In this document: positions 9,111-18,313 of the stretch, in pieces
Position numbering within the stretch: the first letter of the stretch is position 1
Layout: each line of letters begins with the position of its first letter
Origin: Agromyces mediolanus
GTDB taxonomy: Bacteria > Actinomycetota > Actinomycetes > Actinomycetales > Microbacteriaceae
Direction of reading: 5' to 3'
DNA length: 64,000 nucleotides
Assembly: GCF_023715325.1 (NCBI RefSeq)
Contig: NZ_JAMBNX010000001.1
Coordinates: 620,001 to 684,000, forward strand
Notes under the pieces: model-generated
Told to the model about the DNA's origin: nothing
The model's database searches: none
Seen by the model: the letters and a program-made list of their open reading frames with translations, nothing else
Translations under genes and position numbers: made by a program

Positions 9111-10849
9111 GCACCGAGGACGAGCTTCTCGACGCGCTCGACGAGGAGCAGCGCGTCGTCGCGGAGGCCCTCATCGGGCCGGTGTGCGTCCTCGCCGGAG
9201 CCGGAACGGGCAAGACCCGGGCGATCACCCACCGCATCGCGTACGGGGTCGCGTCTGGAGCCTACGACCCGGCTCGGGTGATGGCGCTCACCTTCACCGC
9301 GCGCGCGGCCGCCGAGATCCGGGGGCGGCTGCACGCCCTGGGCGCCGGTCGGGTGCAGGTGCGCACGTTCCACGCCGCGGCGCTCGCCCAGCTGAACCAC
9401 TTCTGGCCGCTCGTGGCCGGCGGTGGGCCGGCGCCCCGGGTGCTCGAGTACAAGGGGCGGCTGCTCGGGCACGCCGCGGAGCGGCTGAAGGTGCGCGTCG
9501 ACACCGCGACCCTGCGGGACGTCGCGGCCGAGATCGAGTGGCGCAAGGTCTCCGTGGTCGGGATGGCCGCCTACGAGGCGCGGCTGGCGAGCCGGGGCCC
9601 GGCCGGCGCGTTGAGCGCCGAGCAGCAGCTCGCGCTCATGCAGGAGTACGAACGGGTGAAGGACGAACGCCGCTCGATGGACTTCGAGGACGTGCTGCTC
9701 GCGACCGCTGGCATGATCGAGTCGGAGCCGTCCGTCGCGATGCACGTGCGGGAGAGCTATCGGCACTTCGTCGTCGACGAGTACCAGGACGTCTCGCCGG
9801 CCCAGCAACGGTTGCTCGAGCTCTGGCTCGGCGACCGCAAGGAGCTCTGCGTCGTCGGCGACGCGAGCCAGACCATCTACTCCTTCGCGGGGGCGAGCGC
9901 CGAGTTCCTGCTCGGCTTCGAGCGTCGGTACGACGACGCGACCGTCGTGCGGCTCGAGCGCAACTACCGTTCGACGGAGCCGATCGTGGCCGCCGCGAAC
10001 CGGCTGATGCGGGGGCGCTCCGGGGCGCTGCGGCTCGAGGCGGCCGCGGGCGGTCCGGCCGTCGAGCCGCAGCTCGCCGAGTTCGCCGACGACGTGGCCG
10101 AGGCGCGCGAGGTCGCGCGCCGCATCCGCGCTTCCATCGACGCAGGTGCGCCGGCCGCCGAGATCGCCGTGCTGCTGCGGGTGAACTCGCAGTCGGCGTT
10201 GTACGAGCGCGCGCTCGACGACGTCGGGGTGGCCTACCGGCTCCGCGGTGCCCAGCGCTTCTTCGATCAGCCCGATGTGCTGAAGGCGGTGCACGCGTTG
10301 CGCGCGCAGGCGCTGGTGCCGAGCGACGAGCCGCTCTTCAAATCGGTGAGCGACGTGCTGCGTTCGCTCGGCTGGTCGGCGAACGCCCCGGAGGGGCCCG
10401 GCGCCGTGCGGGCGCGCTGGGAGGCGTTGAACGCGCTCGCGGGCCTCGTGGACGAGCAGCCGCCCGGCACGACCCTCCGCCAGTTCGCCGACGAGCTCCG
10501 GGCGCGAGCCGAGTCGCATCACGAACCCGCGGTGCAGGCCGTGACGCTCGCGACCCTGCACTCCGCGAAGGGCCTCGAATGGGACGAGGTGCACCTGGTC
10601 GGGCTCAGCGAGGGCCTGCTCCCCATCGCGTACGCGAAGGGCCTCGAAGCGATCGACGAGGAGCGGCGGCTGCTGTACGTCGGGCTCACCCGAGCGCGCC
10701 GGCGGCTGGCGCTGAGCTGGGCCCGTCGCGGTCCGGTGGGGCGGGGGGAGCGGGAACCGTCGCGCTTCCTCCGGGAGCTCGACAGCCGCAGTCCGGGTGC
10801 GCCGGGTGCGGGGAGCGAGACGGCGGCGCTCCCGAGACGGGAACACTGA
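9107..10849 (+). CDS. uvrD2: UvrD2-like SF1A DNA helicase, short form without HRDC domain
   Basis: A 580-residue 3'-5' SF1 helicase. Motif I GAGTGKT, motif II VVDEYQD, motif III VVGDASQTIYSFAGA, motif IV LERNYRST, motif V TLHSAKGLEWD and motif VI LLYVGLTRAR are all present. GDASQTIYSFAGA and the position directly after nudC match actinobacterial UvrD2. The protein stops shortly after the motif VI region, so the C-terminal HRDC and tetracysteine regions of mycobacterial UvrD2 are absent. The GTG at 9107 overlaps the nudC stop; GTG 9095 is an alternative. The last 164 bp overlap the convergent downstream gene. Confidence 0.87.
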   Translation: MSTEDELLDALDEEQRVVAEALIGPVCVLAGAGTGKTRAITHRIAYGVASGAYDPARVMALTFTARAAAEIRGRLHALGAGRVQVRTFHAAALAQLNHFWPLVAGGGPAPRVLEYKGRLLGHAAERLKVRVDTATLRDVAAEIEWRKVSVVGMAAYEARLASRGPAGALSAEQQLALMQEYERVKDERRSMDFEDVLLATAGMIESEPSVAMHVRESYRHFVVDEYQDVSPAQQRLLELWLGDRKELCVVGDASQTIYSFAGASAEFLLGFERRYDDATVVRLERNYRSTEPIVAAANRLMRGRSGALRLEAAAGGPAVEPQLAEFADDVAEAREVARRIRASIDAGAPAAEIAVLLRVNSQSALYERALDDVGVAYRLRGAQRFFDQPDVLKAVHALRAQALVPSDEPLFKSVSDVLRSLGWSANAPEGPGAVRARWEALNALAGLVDEQPPGTTLRQFADELRARAESHHEPAVQAVTLATLHSAKGLEWDEVHLVGLSEGLLPIAYAKGLEAIDEERRLLYVGLTRARRRLALSWARRGPVGRGEREPSRFLRELDSRSPGAPGAGSETAALPRREH

Positions 10850-11576
10850 GCGACGACCCGACGACCGCCTCGGGTCCCCGGCCGAGGAAGCGATCGAGCG
10901 CGGCGGCCGCGTGCGCGGCGGCGACTCCGAGCGCGGCGGCCGGCAGCGGCGCGGCCGCATGCGTCGCGAGCTGCGCGGCGATGGCGGGCCAGGCCGGGTC
11001 GAGATCCCGGCGATGCAGTTCCACGCAGCGCAGGCACGCGCTCCGGCCGGGGACGACCAGCGGGCCGACCCGCACCGCGGCGCCCTCGTGCACCACGGGG
11101 AGGTGCGCGACGTCACGTCGCAGCCAGCGCAGGTGGGCGCGCGGCCGCACCACCCACGCGGCCGCGAGCACGACCGCGACCGGGCGGTCCGGGCCGTGAG
11201 CGGCGAGGACCGGTCGGATGCCGATCGAGCCGAGGGCGGCCGCGACGGCGCGGGCGAGACGCGGCTCGGCGTCGTCGATCGCGACGACCGGGGGATCGGT
11301 GGCGTCCCGCTGCGCGGCGTCGGCGGTCGACCCGGCCGGCTCGAGTGCGGGGGACAGGTGTTCGAGCAGCGCGTGCAGCCGATCGGCCGGGATGCCGAGC
11401 GTCGAGACGATGGAGCGGAGCGCGTCGGGGCTCGCCCCACGGGAGAGCAGGGCGAGCACGGTGCTCTCGAGCTCGCCCGGGTCGCGCAGCACGAGCACGG
11501 GGCGGCTCGCTCCGAGCTGGAGCTCGTTCGGCGAACGCCAGACGAGGGGCAGCGCCGGGTCGAGTCGGAGGGTCAT
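10686..11576 (-). CDS. Orphan cyclodehydratase/ThiF-like (TOMM leader-binding type) protein
   Basis: A 296-residue protein starting MTLRLDPALPLVWRSP, the usual opening of actinobacterial proteins annotated as bacteriocin-biosynthesis cyclodehydratase domain or TOMM precursor leader-binding proteins. An N-terminal winged-helix-like region (to about residue 80) is followed by a Rossmann-like segment and two Cys pairs, CLRC (about 175-178) and CGC (about 265-267), suggesting a structural zinc. No YcaO, dehydrogenase or precursor peptide gene is nearby, so a role in peptide modification is unsupported. The final ~50 codons overlap the uvrD2 3' end and are Pro/Ala-rich. TTG/GTG codons upstream to 11594 could extend the start. 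Confidence 0.72.
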   Translation of the reverse strand: MTLRLDPALPLVWRSPNELQLGASRPVLVLRDPGELESTVLALLSRGASPDALRSIVSTLGIPADRLHALLEHLSPALEPAGSTADAAQRDATDPPVVAIDDAEPRLARAVAAALGSIGIRPVLAAHGPDRPVAVVLAAAWVVRPRAHLRWLRRDVAHLPVVHEGAAVRVGPLVVPGRSACLRCVELHRRDLDPAWPAIAAQLATHAAAPLPAAALGVAAAHAAAALDRFLGRGPEAVVGSSLSVPVSGAPPSRSPHPAHPDCGCRAPGGSATVPAPPAPPDRDGPSSAPAAGALG

Positions 11577-11674
11577 CCCGAGAGCCTGACGCACGCCGGG
11601 CTCCGGCGGCCGGGGTCATCCACAGGCGGTGGCATCGCCCGCGTGCGACCGCCCGACGGGGCGGGGCGGGGCGG

Positions 11675-13051
11675 TCAGGCCTTCGGCGGTTCCTCGCCGT
11701 CCTCGCCCGGTCCCGCCGGCGTCTCGCCGCGGAGCAACTGCTCGAGGGCCTCGTCGAACTCGGCATCGTCCGCGTCGATCGGGGTCTCGCCCGTCAGACG
11801 GGCGACGAGCACGGCGGGGTCGTCGAGGTCGGCGGCCGACGGCAGCAGGTCGGGATGCGCCCACATGGCGTCGCGCTGCTCGATGCCCACGGCGTCGGTC
11901 ACGGCGCGCCACATCGCGGCGGCCTCGCGGAGTCGGCGGGGGCGCAGCTCGAGACCGACGAGCGTGGCGAGCGCCGATTCCGCGGGCCCGCCGGACGCGC
12001 GACGCCGGCGGATCGTCTCGGCGATCGCGACCGACTTCGGCAGTCGGGTGGTCGCCTCGGCCGTGACGACGTCGACCCACCCCTCGACGAGGGCGAGCAT
12101 GGTCTCGATGCGGGCGAGGGCCGCCTGCTGCGCCTCGCTCTTCGGGCGGATCAGTGCGCCGCTCACGACCGCGTCGCGGAGCGATTCGGTGTTCGAGGGA
12201 TCGAAGCCCTCGGCGAGCTCCTCGAGCCGGCCGGTGTCGATGTCGATGCCCCGCGCGAACGAGGTGATCGCAGTGATGAAGTGCAGGCGAAGCCACTTCG
12301 CGTGCCGGAACAGGCGCGCGTGCGCGAGCTCGCGCACCGCGAGGTAGAGCTCGACCTCGCCTGCGTCGACGTCGAGGCCCTCGCCGAAGGCGGCCACGTT
12401 CTGCGGCAGCACGGCGGCGCGGCCGTCCTCGATGATCGGGATGCCGATGTCGCCGCCCGAGACCACCTCGGCCGACAGCTGCCCGACGACCTGGCCGAGC
12501 TGCATCGCGAAGAGCGCGCCGCCGATGCTGCGCATCATGCGGCTCGCGCCCTGCATCATCTCGCGCATCTCCTCGGGCGCCTGCTCGCTCATGACGCGGG
12601 TGAGCGCATCGGAGATGGAGTGGGCGACCGGCTCGGCGAGCTGCGTCCACACCGGCATGGTCGCCGCGACCCAGGCACGGCGGGTGAGCAGCTCGGGCGG
12701 CGACGGCAGCGCGGTCACGTCGACCGCCGCGTCGAGCCAGAGCGCCGCGACCTGGAACGCCTGGTCGAAGCGCGCGCGCTCGGCGTCGTCGAGCTGCCGC
12801 TGCCCGTTCGCCGCGTGCTGCTCGCCCTGCTTCAGCGCCACCGACCAGTCGATGCCCTCGTCGGCATGGTTCATCGCCTGCTGCAGCTGGGAGAACAGGG
12901 CGGCGATGCTCGCCGGGTCGTTCGGCAGGCCGGCAGCACCGGCCAACTTCGACGGATCGATGCCGCCGGAGCCGGAGAGCAGCTCGCGGAGCATCTCGCG
13001 GAACTCCTCCTCGGGGTTCTGCTCGCTCGGGTCATCGCCTCGATCGGCCAC
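11675..13051 (-). CDS. DUF2342 zincin-like family protein
   Basis: A 458-residue protein of the actinobacterial DUF2342 family, annotated as zinc-dependent metalloprotease-like or F420-associated; its biochemical role is not established. Recognisable parts are a charged N-terminus, a Met-rich stretch (REMMQGASRMMRSIGGALFAMQLGQ), and the family hallmark YLAVRELAHARLFRHAKWLR in the middle. The C-terminus is rich in acidic residues and Pro. The GTG at 13051 was chosen because GGAGG lies eight bases upstream; a TTG at 13081 would add ten residues. It is divergent from the YlbL-like protease gene. Confidence 0.8.
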   Translation of the reverse strand: MADRGDDPSEQNPEEEFREMLRELLSGSGGIDPSKLAGAAGLPNDPASIAALFSQLQQAMNHADEGIDWSVALKQGEQHAANGQRQLDDAERARFDQAFQVAALWLDAAVDVTALPSPPELLTRRAWVAATMPVWTQLAEPVAHSISDALTRVMSEQAPEEMREMMQGASRMMRSIGGALFAMQLGQVVGQLSAEVVSGGDIGIPIIEDGRAAVLPQNVAAFGEGLDVDAGEVELYLAVRELAHARLFRHAKWLRLHFITAITSFARGIDIDTGRLEELAEGFDPSNTESLRDAVVSGALIRPKSEAQQAALARIETMLALVEGWVDVVTAEATTRLPKSVAIAETIRRRRASGGPAESALATLVGLELRPRRLREAAAMWRAVTDAVGIEQRDAMWAHPDLLPSAADLDDPAVLVARLTGETPIDADDAEFDEALEQLLRGETPAGPGEDGEEPPKA

Positions 13052-13201
13052 GTGCGCCACCTCCAGTCGCGTCGGGTTCAACGCTAACGCGGGCGCACGG
13101 TGACGTGACTGGGAAATGGCCTAGGCTGGGCGTTCCGGGTGTCCGCCCTTCGCGAACAGCGCCCGAGCTGCGCCAATCGCAGACCCTGGAAGGATGATCG
13201 C

Positions 13202-14329
13202 GTGAGCCTCTTCGAGGACGAGCCCCAGGCCGACCCCCGCTGGCGTCACGACCCGAGTGCCGGCCGCCGTCCGCTCCGGGAGCGCATCGGCTGGACCGCG
13301 ATCAGCGTCGCCCTCGTGGTCGGCGTGGTCTTCGCGCTGCTGCCCTCGCCCTACGTGATCGAGCAGCCGGGCCCCGTCTACAACACCCTCGGCTCGCAGG
13401 AGCACGAGGGCGAGGAGCGTCCGCTCATCGCCGTGCCCGGCGAGCAGACCTATCCGACGGACGGCGAGCTCAATCTGCTCACGGTCTCCGTCGTCGGCAA
13501 GCCCGGGCGCACGCCGAACTGGTTGGAGGTGCTCGGCTCCTGGTTCGACCGCACGAAGTCGGTGCTGCCGGTCGAGGCGATCTTCCCGCCCGGCATCAGC
13601 GAGAGCGACCGCGACGCCAGGAACCAGGCGGCGATGGTCGACTCCCAGCAGGACGCGATCGCCGCCGCGCTCGTCGAGCTCGGCTACGACTTCCCGCGCG
13701 AGGTCACCGTGACCGGTTCGGCGGAGGGCACACCCGCGGCCGGGGTGCTGCAGGAGGGCGACGTCATCGAGTCCGTCGACGGGCAGGCGGTCCACTCGAT
13801 CGGCGAGCTGCGCGAAGTCGTCCAAGCGCACGGCACCGAGTCGCCCGCCGTGCTCGTCGTCTCCCGTGACGGCGGGGAGCAGGAGGTCGAGCTCACCCCG
13901 GTCGACAACGACGGCACCGCCATCCTCGGGATCGGGGTGCGCATGGTCTACGAGTTCCCCTTCGACGTCGAGATCCAGCTCGACGACGTCGGCGGCCCGA
14001 GCGCCGGCATGATGTTCGCGCTCGGTATCGTCGACACCCTGACCCCCGGCGACCTCACCGGCGGCGAGAGCATCGCCGGCACCGGCACGATCGACTCCGC
14101 CGGGGCGGTCGGGCCGATCGGAGGCATCCGGCAGAAGATGTGGGGCGCGCTCGATGCGGGCTCCACCTGGTTCCTGGCCCCGGCGTCGAACTGCAACGAG
14201 GTCGTCGACAACATCCCCGACGGCCTCACCGTGTTCTCCGTCGAGACGCTCGACCAGGCGCGGACGATCGTCGAGGACGTCGCCGACGGCGAGGTCGACG
14301 GCGACTACGCGAGCTGCAGCGCGAGCTGA
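13202..14329 (+). CDS. YlbL/Lon-like membrane-anchored PDZ serine protease
   Basis: A 375-residue protein with one N-terminal membrane helix (about residues 30-48), a PDZ domain (centre near AAGVLQEGDVIESVDGQAVHS) and a C-terminal Lon (S16) proteolytic domain. The Ser-Lys dyad is visible as GGPSAGMMFALG (Ser about 267) and GGIRQKMWGA (Lys about 312). In Bacillus YlbL contributes to DNA-damage checkpoint recovery by degrading a division inhibitor; the same role here would be inference. GTG at 13202 follows GGAAGGATGATCGC, a good ribosome-binding site. A TAGGCT box near 13122 could be the -10 of its promoter. Confidence 0.88.
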   Translation: MSLFEDEPQADPRWRHDPSAGRRPLRERIGWTAISVALVVGVVFALLPSPYVIEQPGPVYNTLGSQEHEGEERPLIAVPGEQTYPTDGELNLLTVSVVGKPGRTPNWLEVLGSWFDRTKSVLPVEAIFPPGISESDRDARNQAAMVDSQQDAIAAALVELGYDFPREVTVTGSAEGTPAAGVLQEGDVIESVDGQAVHSIGELREVVQAHGTESPAVLVVSRDGGEQEVELTPVDNDGTAILGIGVRMVYEFPFDVEIQLDDVGGPSAGMMFALGIVDTLTPGDLTGGESIAGTGTIDSAGAVGPIGGIRQKMWGALDAGSTWFLAPASNCNEVVDNIPDGLTVFSVETLDQARTIVEDVADGEVDGDYASCSAS

Positions 14330-14461
14330 CCGGCCTCGCCCCCCGTGATCGCGGGTGAGCGGAACCGCGCCGTTCCGGGCAAGCTCCAAGACTCGGCCGC
14401 CTAGGATGGGTGTTCGATCCATTCCGACCGACTCCGTTCCAACCGAACCACAGAGGCCAGA

Positions 14462-17398
14462 GTGTCAGCAGAGACGCAAGACCCCCGTCCGTCGCGCCGC
14501 AGGGCGCCCATCGCGATCACGATCGGGGTGGTCGCCGTCCTCCTCGTCGGCTTCTTCCTCTTCGCCGGGGTCTACGCCGACATCCTCTGGTTCCGCCAGC
14601 TCGGGTACTTCGACGTGCTCGCGACCGAGTGGATCGCCCGGATCGCCCTCTTCCTGATCGGGTTCGTCGCGATGGCGCTGCCGGTCTGGGCGTCGATCTT
14701 CATCGCGTACCGTTCGCGGCCGGTGTACGCGAAGCTCAACTCGCAGCTCGACCGCTACCAGGAGGTCTTCGAGCCCCTTCGTCGGCTCGCCATGTACGGC
14801 GTCCCCGTCGTCCTCGGCGTCTTCGCGGGCGTCTCGACCGCCTCACGCTGGGATGCCGCGCTCGCCTGGCTGAACCGCACGCCGTTCGGCACGACCGACC
14901 CGCAGTTCGGCCTCGACGTCGGCTTCTACGTGTTCGAGCTGCCGTTCTACCGTTCGATCGTCGGCTTCGCCTCGGCCGTCGTGCTGCTCTCCGGCCTGCT
15001 CGTCATCGCGACGAACTACCTCTACGGCGCCATCCGCATCTCCGGCCGCGAGGTGGTCATCTCCAAGTCGGCGCGCATCCAGATCGCGATCACCGCCGGG
15101 CTCTACCTGCTGCTGCAGGGCGTCAGCATCTGGCTCGACCAGTACGGCACGGTGACCGAGCAGGGCACCCTGTTCACGGGTGCGAGCTACACCGACGTCA
15201 ACGCCGTGATCCCCGGCCAGTGGATCCTCGCCGCGATCGCCATCGGTGTCGCCATCCTGTTCTTCGTCACCGCCATCATGGGTCGCTGGCGGCTGCCGCT
15301 CGTCGGTACCGTGCTGCTGCTCGTGTCGAGCCTCATCATCGGTTCCATCTACCCGTGGGTGGTGCAGCGCTTCCAGGTCGAGCCGAACGCGCGAACGGCC
15401 GAGGCACCGTACTTGCAGCGCAACATCGATCTCACCCGTGACGCCTACGGCGTCGAGGGCGTCGAGGAGATCCCGTACGCCGCGAAGACCGACGCCGAGC
15501 CGGGCGCGCTCCGGGCGGATGCCGAGACCACCGCCTCGATCCGCCTGATGGACCCGCAGCAGATCAGCCAGGCGTTCGGGCAGCTCGAGCAGTTCCGGCA
15601 GTACTACCAGTTCCCGCAGAGCCTCGACGTCGACCGCTACGAGATCGACGGCAAGTCGCAGGACGCCATCGTCGCGGTGCGCGACCTCAACCTCGAGGGC
15701 CTGAGCGATGCGGGCACCTGGTACAACACGCACATCGTCTACACGCACGGCTACGGGCTCGTCGCGGCGGCGGGCAACCAGCGCTCCTCGGACGGCCAGC
15801 CGGTGTTCATCCAGTCGGGCATCCCGCAGACCGGTTCGCTCGGCGAGTTCGAGCCGCGGGTGTACTTCGGCGAGCACTCCCCGAACTACTCGATCGTCGG
15901 CGCGCCGAAGGGCTCGAAAGCGGTCGAACTCGACTACCCGTCCGGCACCGAGGGCTCCGAGCGCACGGAGACGACGTTCGAGGGCGACGGCGGGCCCAAG
16001 CTCGACAACGCGTTCACGAAGCTCATCTACGCGCTGAAGTTCCAGTCGGAGCAGATCTTCCTCTCCGACGCGGTGAACGAGGAGTCGCAGATCCTCTACG
16101 ACCGCGACCCGATCGACCGGGTCAAGAAGGTCGCGCCGTACCTGGAGCTCGACTCCGACACCTACCCCTCGGTGGTGGACGGTCGGCTGGTCTGGATCGT
16201 CGACGGCTACACGATGACCGACCAGTACCCGTACTCGAACAAGGTGAGCCTCAGCGAGGCGATCGCCGACAGCGAGGGTGCGGCGCCGTCGCTCGCGTTC
16301 GACGAGATCAACTACATCCGCAACTCGGTGAAGGCGACCGTCGACGCGTACGACGGCAAGGTCACACTGTACGCGTGGGACGAGTCCGACCCGATCCTGC
16401 AGACCTGGCAGAAGGTCTTCCCCTCGACGCTCGAGCCGATCAGCAAGATGTCGGGCGACCTCATGAGCCACGTGCGCTACCCGTCCGACCTGTTCAAGGT
16501 GCAGCGGGCCGTGCTCGGGCGCTACCACGTCACCGACGCCGACCCGTTCTACTCGCGCGAGGACGCCTGGACGACGCCGAAGGAGCCGACGGCCCCCGCG
16601 CAGAGCAACGCGCTGCAGCCGCCGTACTACCTGACGATGCAGATGCCGGGCCAGGACTCGCCCGCGTACTCGCTGTACTCGACGTTCATCCCCGACGCCC
16701 GCGGTGAGAACAGCCGCAACGTGCTGCGCGGATACCTGGCCGTGGACTCCGACGCCGGGTCGAGCGACGGCGAACGCGCCGAGGGGTACGGCAAGCTCAG
16801 GCTGCTCACGCTGCCCGAGGACGACAACGTGCCGGGTCCCGGCCAGGTGCAGGCGAAGTTCAACTCCGACCCGACCGTCTCCCAGTCGCTGAACCTGCTG
16901 AAGCAGGGGCAGTCCGACGTGATCAACGGCAACCTGCTCACGGTCCCCGTCGGCGGCGGTCTGCTCTATGTGCAGCCGGTGTACGTCAAGTCCACCGGTG
17001 GCACGAGCTACCCGCTCCTGCAGAAGGTGCTGGTCGCGTTCGGCGACCAGATCGCCTTCCAGGACACGCTCGATCAGGCGCTCAACGTCTTGTTCGGCGG
17101 TGATTCGGGGGCGTCGGCCGGTGACGAGCAGGTCGAGCCTGACACGGGTGGAGACACGGGTGGAGACGGGGGCACCCCCGACGCGCCGAGCACCGATCCC
17201 GGTGACGGCACGACCCCGACCGCGCCGAGCAGCGAGATGCAGTCGCTCCTGAACCGGGCGAAGCAGGCCATCTCGGACAAGCAGGCGGCGCTGGCCGCCG
17301 GCGACTGGACGGCCTACGGCGCCGCCGACGCGAAGCTCGCCGACCTGGTCTCGAAGATGGTGGCGCTGGCGGAGTCCGAGAAGTCGGCCGGGCAGTGA
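14462..17398 (+). CDS. UPF0182 family large membrane protein
   Basis: A 978-residue protein matching the actinobacterial UPF0182 family in length and architecture. The first ~300 residues hold about seven hydrophobic helices, followed by a very large extracytoplasmic domain of about 550 residues, then an acidic, Gly/Thr/Pro-rich linker (DTGGDTGGDGGTPDAPSTDPGDG) and a C-terminal Ala-rich helix. Function unknown. GTG at 14462 follows AGAGGCCAGA. A TAGGAT box at about 14402-14407 is a likely -10. The stop overlaps the next gene by four bases (GTGA). Confidence 0.9.
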   Translation: MSAETQDPRPSRRRAPIAITIGVVAVLLVGFFLFAGVYADILWFRQLGYFDVLATEWIARIALFLIGFVAMALPVWASIFIAYRSRPVYAKLNSQLDRYQEVFEPLRRLAMYGVPVVLGVFAGVSTASRWDAALAWLNRTPFGTTDPQFGLDVGFYVFELPFYRSIVGFASAVVLLSGLLVIATNYLYGAIRISGREVVISKSARIQIAITAGLYLLLQGVSIWLDQYGTVTEQGTLFTGASYTDVNAVIPGQWILAAIAIGVAILFFVTAIMGRWRLPLVGTVLLLVSSLIIGSIYPWVVQRFQVEPNARTAEAPYLQRNIDLTRDAYGVEGVEEIPYAAKTDAEPGALRADAETTASIRLMDPQQISQAFGQLEQFRQYYQFPQSLDVDRYEIDGKSQDAIVAVRDLNLEGLSDAGTWYNTHIVYTHGYGLVAAAGNQRSSDGQPVFIQSGIPQTGSLGEFEPRVYFGEHSPNYSIVGAPKGSKAVELDYPSGTEGSERTETTFEGDGGPKLDNAFTKLIYALKFQSEQIFLSDAVNEESQILYDRDPIDRVKKVAPYLELDSDTYPSVVDGRLVWIVDGYTMTDQYPYSNKVSLSEAIADSEGAAPSLAFDEINYIRNSVKATVDAYDGKVTLYAWDESDPILQTWQKVFPSTLEPISKMSGDLMSHVRYPSDLFKVQRAVLGRYHVTDADPFYSREDAWTTPKEPTAPAQSNALQPPYYLTMQMPGQDSPAYSLYSTFIPDARGENSRNVLRGYLAVDSDAGSSDGERAEGYGKLRLLTLPEDDNVPGPGQVQAKFNSDPTVSQSLNLLKQGQSDVINGNLLTVPVGGGLLYVQPVYVKSTGGTSYPLLQKVLVAFGDQIAFQDTLDQALNVLFGGDSGASAGDEQVEPDTGGDTGGDGGTPDAPSTDPGDGTTPTAPSSEMQSLLNRAKQAISDKQAALAAGDWTAYGAADAKLADLVSKMVALAESEKSAGQ

Positions 17399-18252
17399 CC
17401 GTCGACCCGCGCGCGGGGGAGTGGCTCGAACAGAATCGCGCGAACTGGGACGAGCGGGTGCCGCTGCACGTCGCGTCCGAGTTCTACGATCGGAGCGCCC
17501 TGCGCGCGGGCGGCAGCCTGCTCGACCCCATCGCGGCGGCCGGGGTCGAGCGGCTCTTCCCCGACGGGCTCGAGGGTGTGCGCGTGCTGCACCTGCAGTG
17601 CCACTTCGGCTCCGATTCGCTCTCGCTCGCCCAGCTCGGCGCGACGGTCGTCGGCATCGACTTCTCGCAGCCGGCGGTCGAGGAGGCCAGGCGGATGGCC
17701 GGTGAGCTCGGGCTCGCCGAGCGCGCCCGCTTCATCGAGGCGAACGTCTACGACGCCCGGCACCTGCTGCCGGAGCCCGAGTCGTTCGACCTGGTCTTCA
17801 CGACGTGGGGCACGATCGGCTGGCTGCCCGACGTGGCGGAGTGGGCGCGCATCGTCGCCTGGTACCTGAAACCCGGCGGGCGGCTCTACTTCGCCGACGG
17901 GCATCCCACCGCCTACATGCTCGACGGCGACGACGGGCCCGACGGGCTGCCCAGCCTGCGCTATGCGTACGCGGGCGGTGAGCCCGACGTGGTCGACAGC
18001 GGCGAGGATTACGCCGACCCCGAGGCTCGCCTGCAGCACACCCGCACCTGGGAGTGGATGCACCCGCTGAGCGAGGTGCTCGGTGGCCTGCGCGACGCGG
18101 GGCTCACGGTCGAGGAGTTCGCCGAGCACTACCAGGTGCCGTGGCGCATCTTCCCGGCGACAGTGCCGCAGGGGCACGGCCTCTACGGCTGGCCGGGCAC
18201 GAAGTGGGCGCCGCTCAGCATGGAGCTCGTCGCCCTCGCGCCGCGGGCCTGA
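17395..18252 (+). CDS. Class I SAM-dependent methyltransferase
   Basis: A 285-residue Rossmann-fold methyltransferase. SAM motif I is a variant, VLHLQCHFGSDSLSL (about residues 62-76), followed by the acidic strand-2 end in VVGIDFSQPAV and a motif IV-like FDLVFTTWGTIGWLPD. LQCHFGxDxLSL is typical of a subfamily annotated only as methyltransferase type 11/12; the substrate cannot be predicted. It starts in the stop codon of the UPF0182 gene and probably belongs to its operon. The downstream inverted repeat at 18270-18302 separates it from the convergent chitinase. Confidence 0.85.
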   Translation: MTVDPRAGEWLEQNRANWDERVPLHVASEFYDRSALRAGGSLLDPIAAAGVERLFPDGLEGVRVLHLQCHFGSDSLSLAQLGATVVGIDFSQPAVEEARRMAGELGLAERARFIEANVYDARHLLPEPESFDLVFTTWGTIGWLPDVAEWARIVAWYLKPGGRLYFADGHPTAYMLDGDDGPDGLPSLRYAYAGGEPDVVDSGEDYADPEARLQHTRTWEWMHPLSEVLGGLRDAGLTVEEFAEHYQVPWRIFPATVPQGHGLYGWPGTKWAPLSMELVALAPRA

Positions 18253-18269
18253 CCGGTCGCCCGACGGCT

Positions 18270-18302
18270 CGGAGGGGCCGCGACGACGTCACGACCCCTC
18301 CG
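18270..18302. terminator. Inverted repeat between convergent genes
   Basis: An 8-bp perfect stem (CGGAGGGG at 18270-18277, CCCCTCCG at 18295-18302) with a 17-base loop lies between the 3' ends of the methyltransferase and chitinase genes. There is no T tract on either strand, so its role as a terminator is inferred from position. Confidence 0.45.
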
Positions 18303-18313
18303 GGTGCGTTCGC

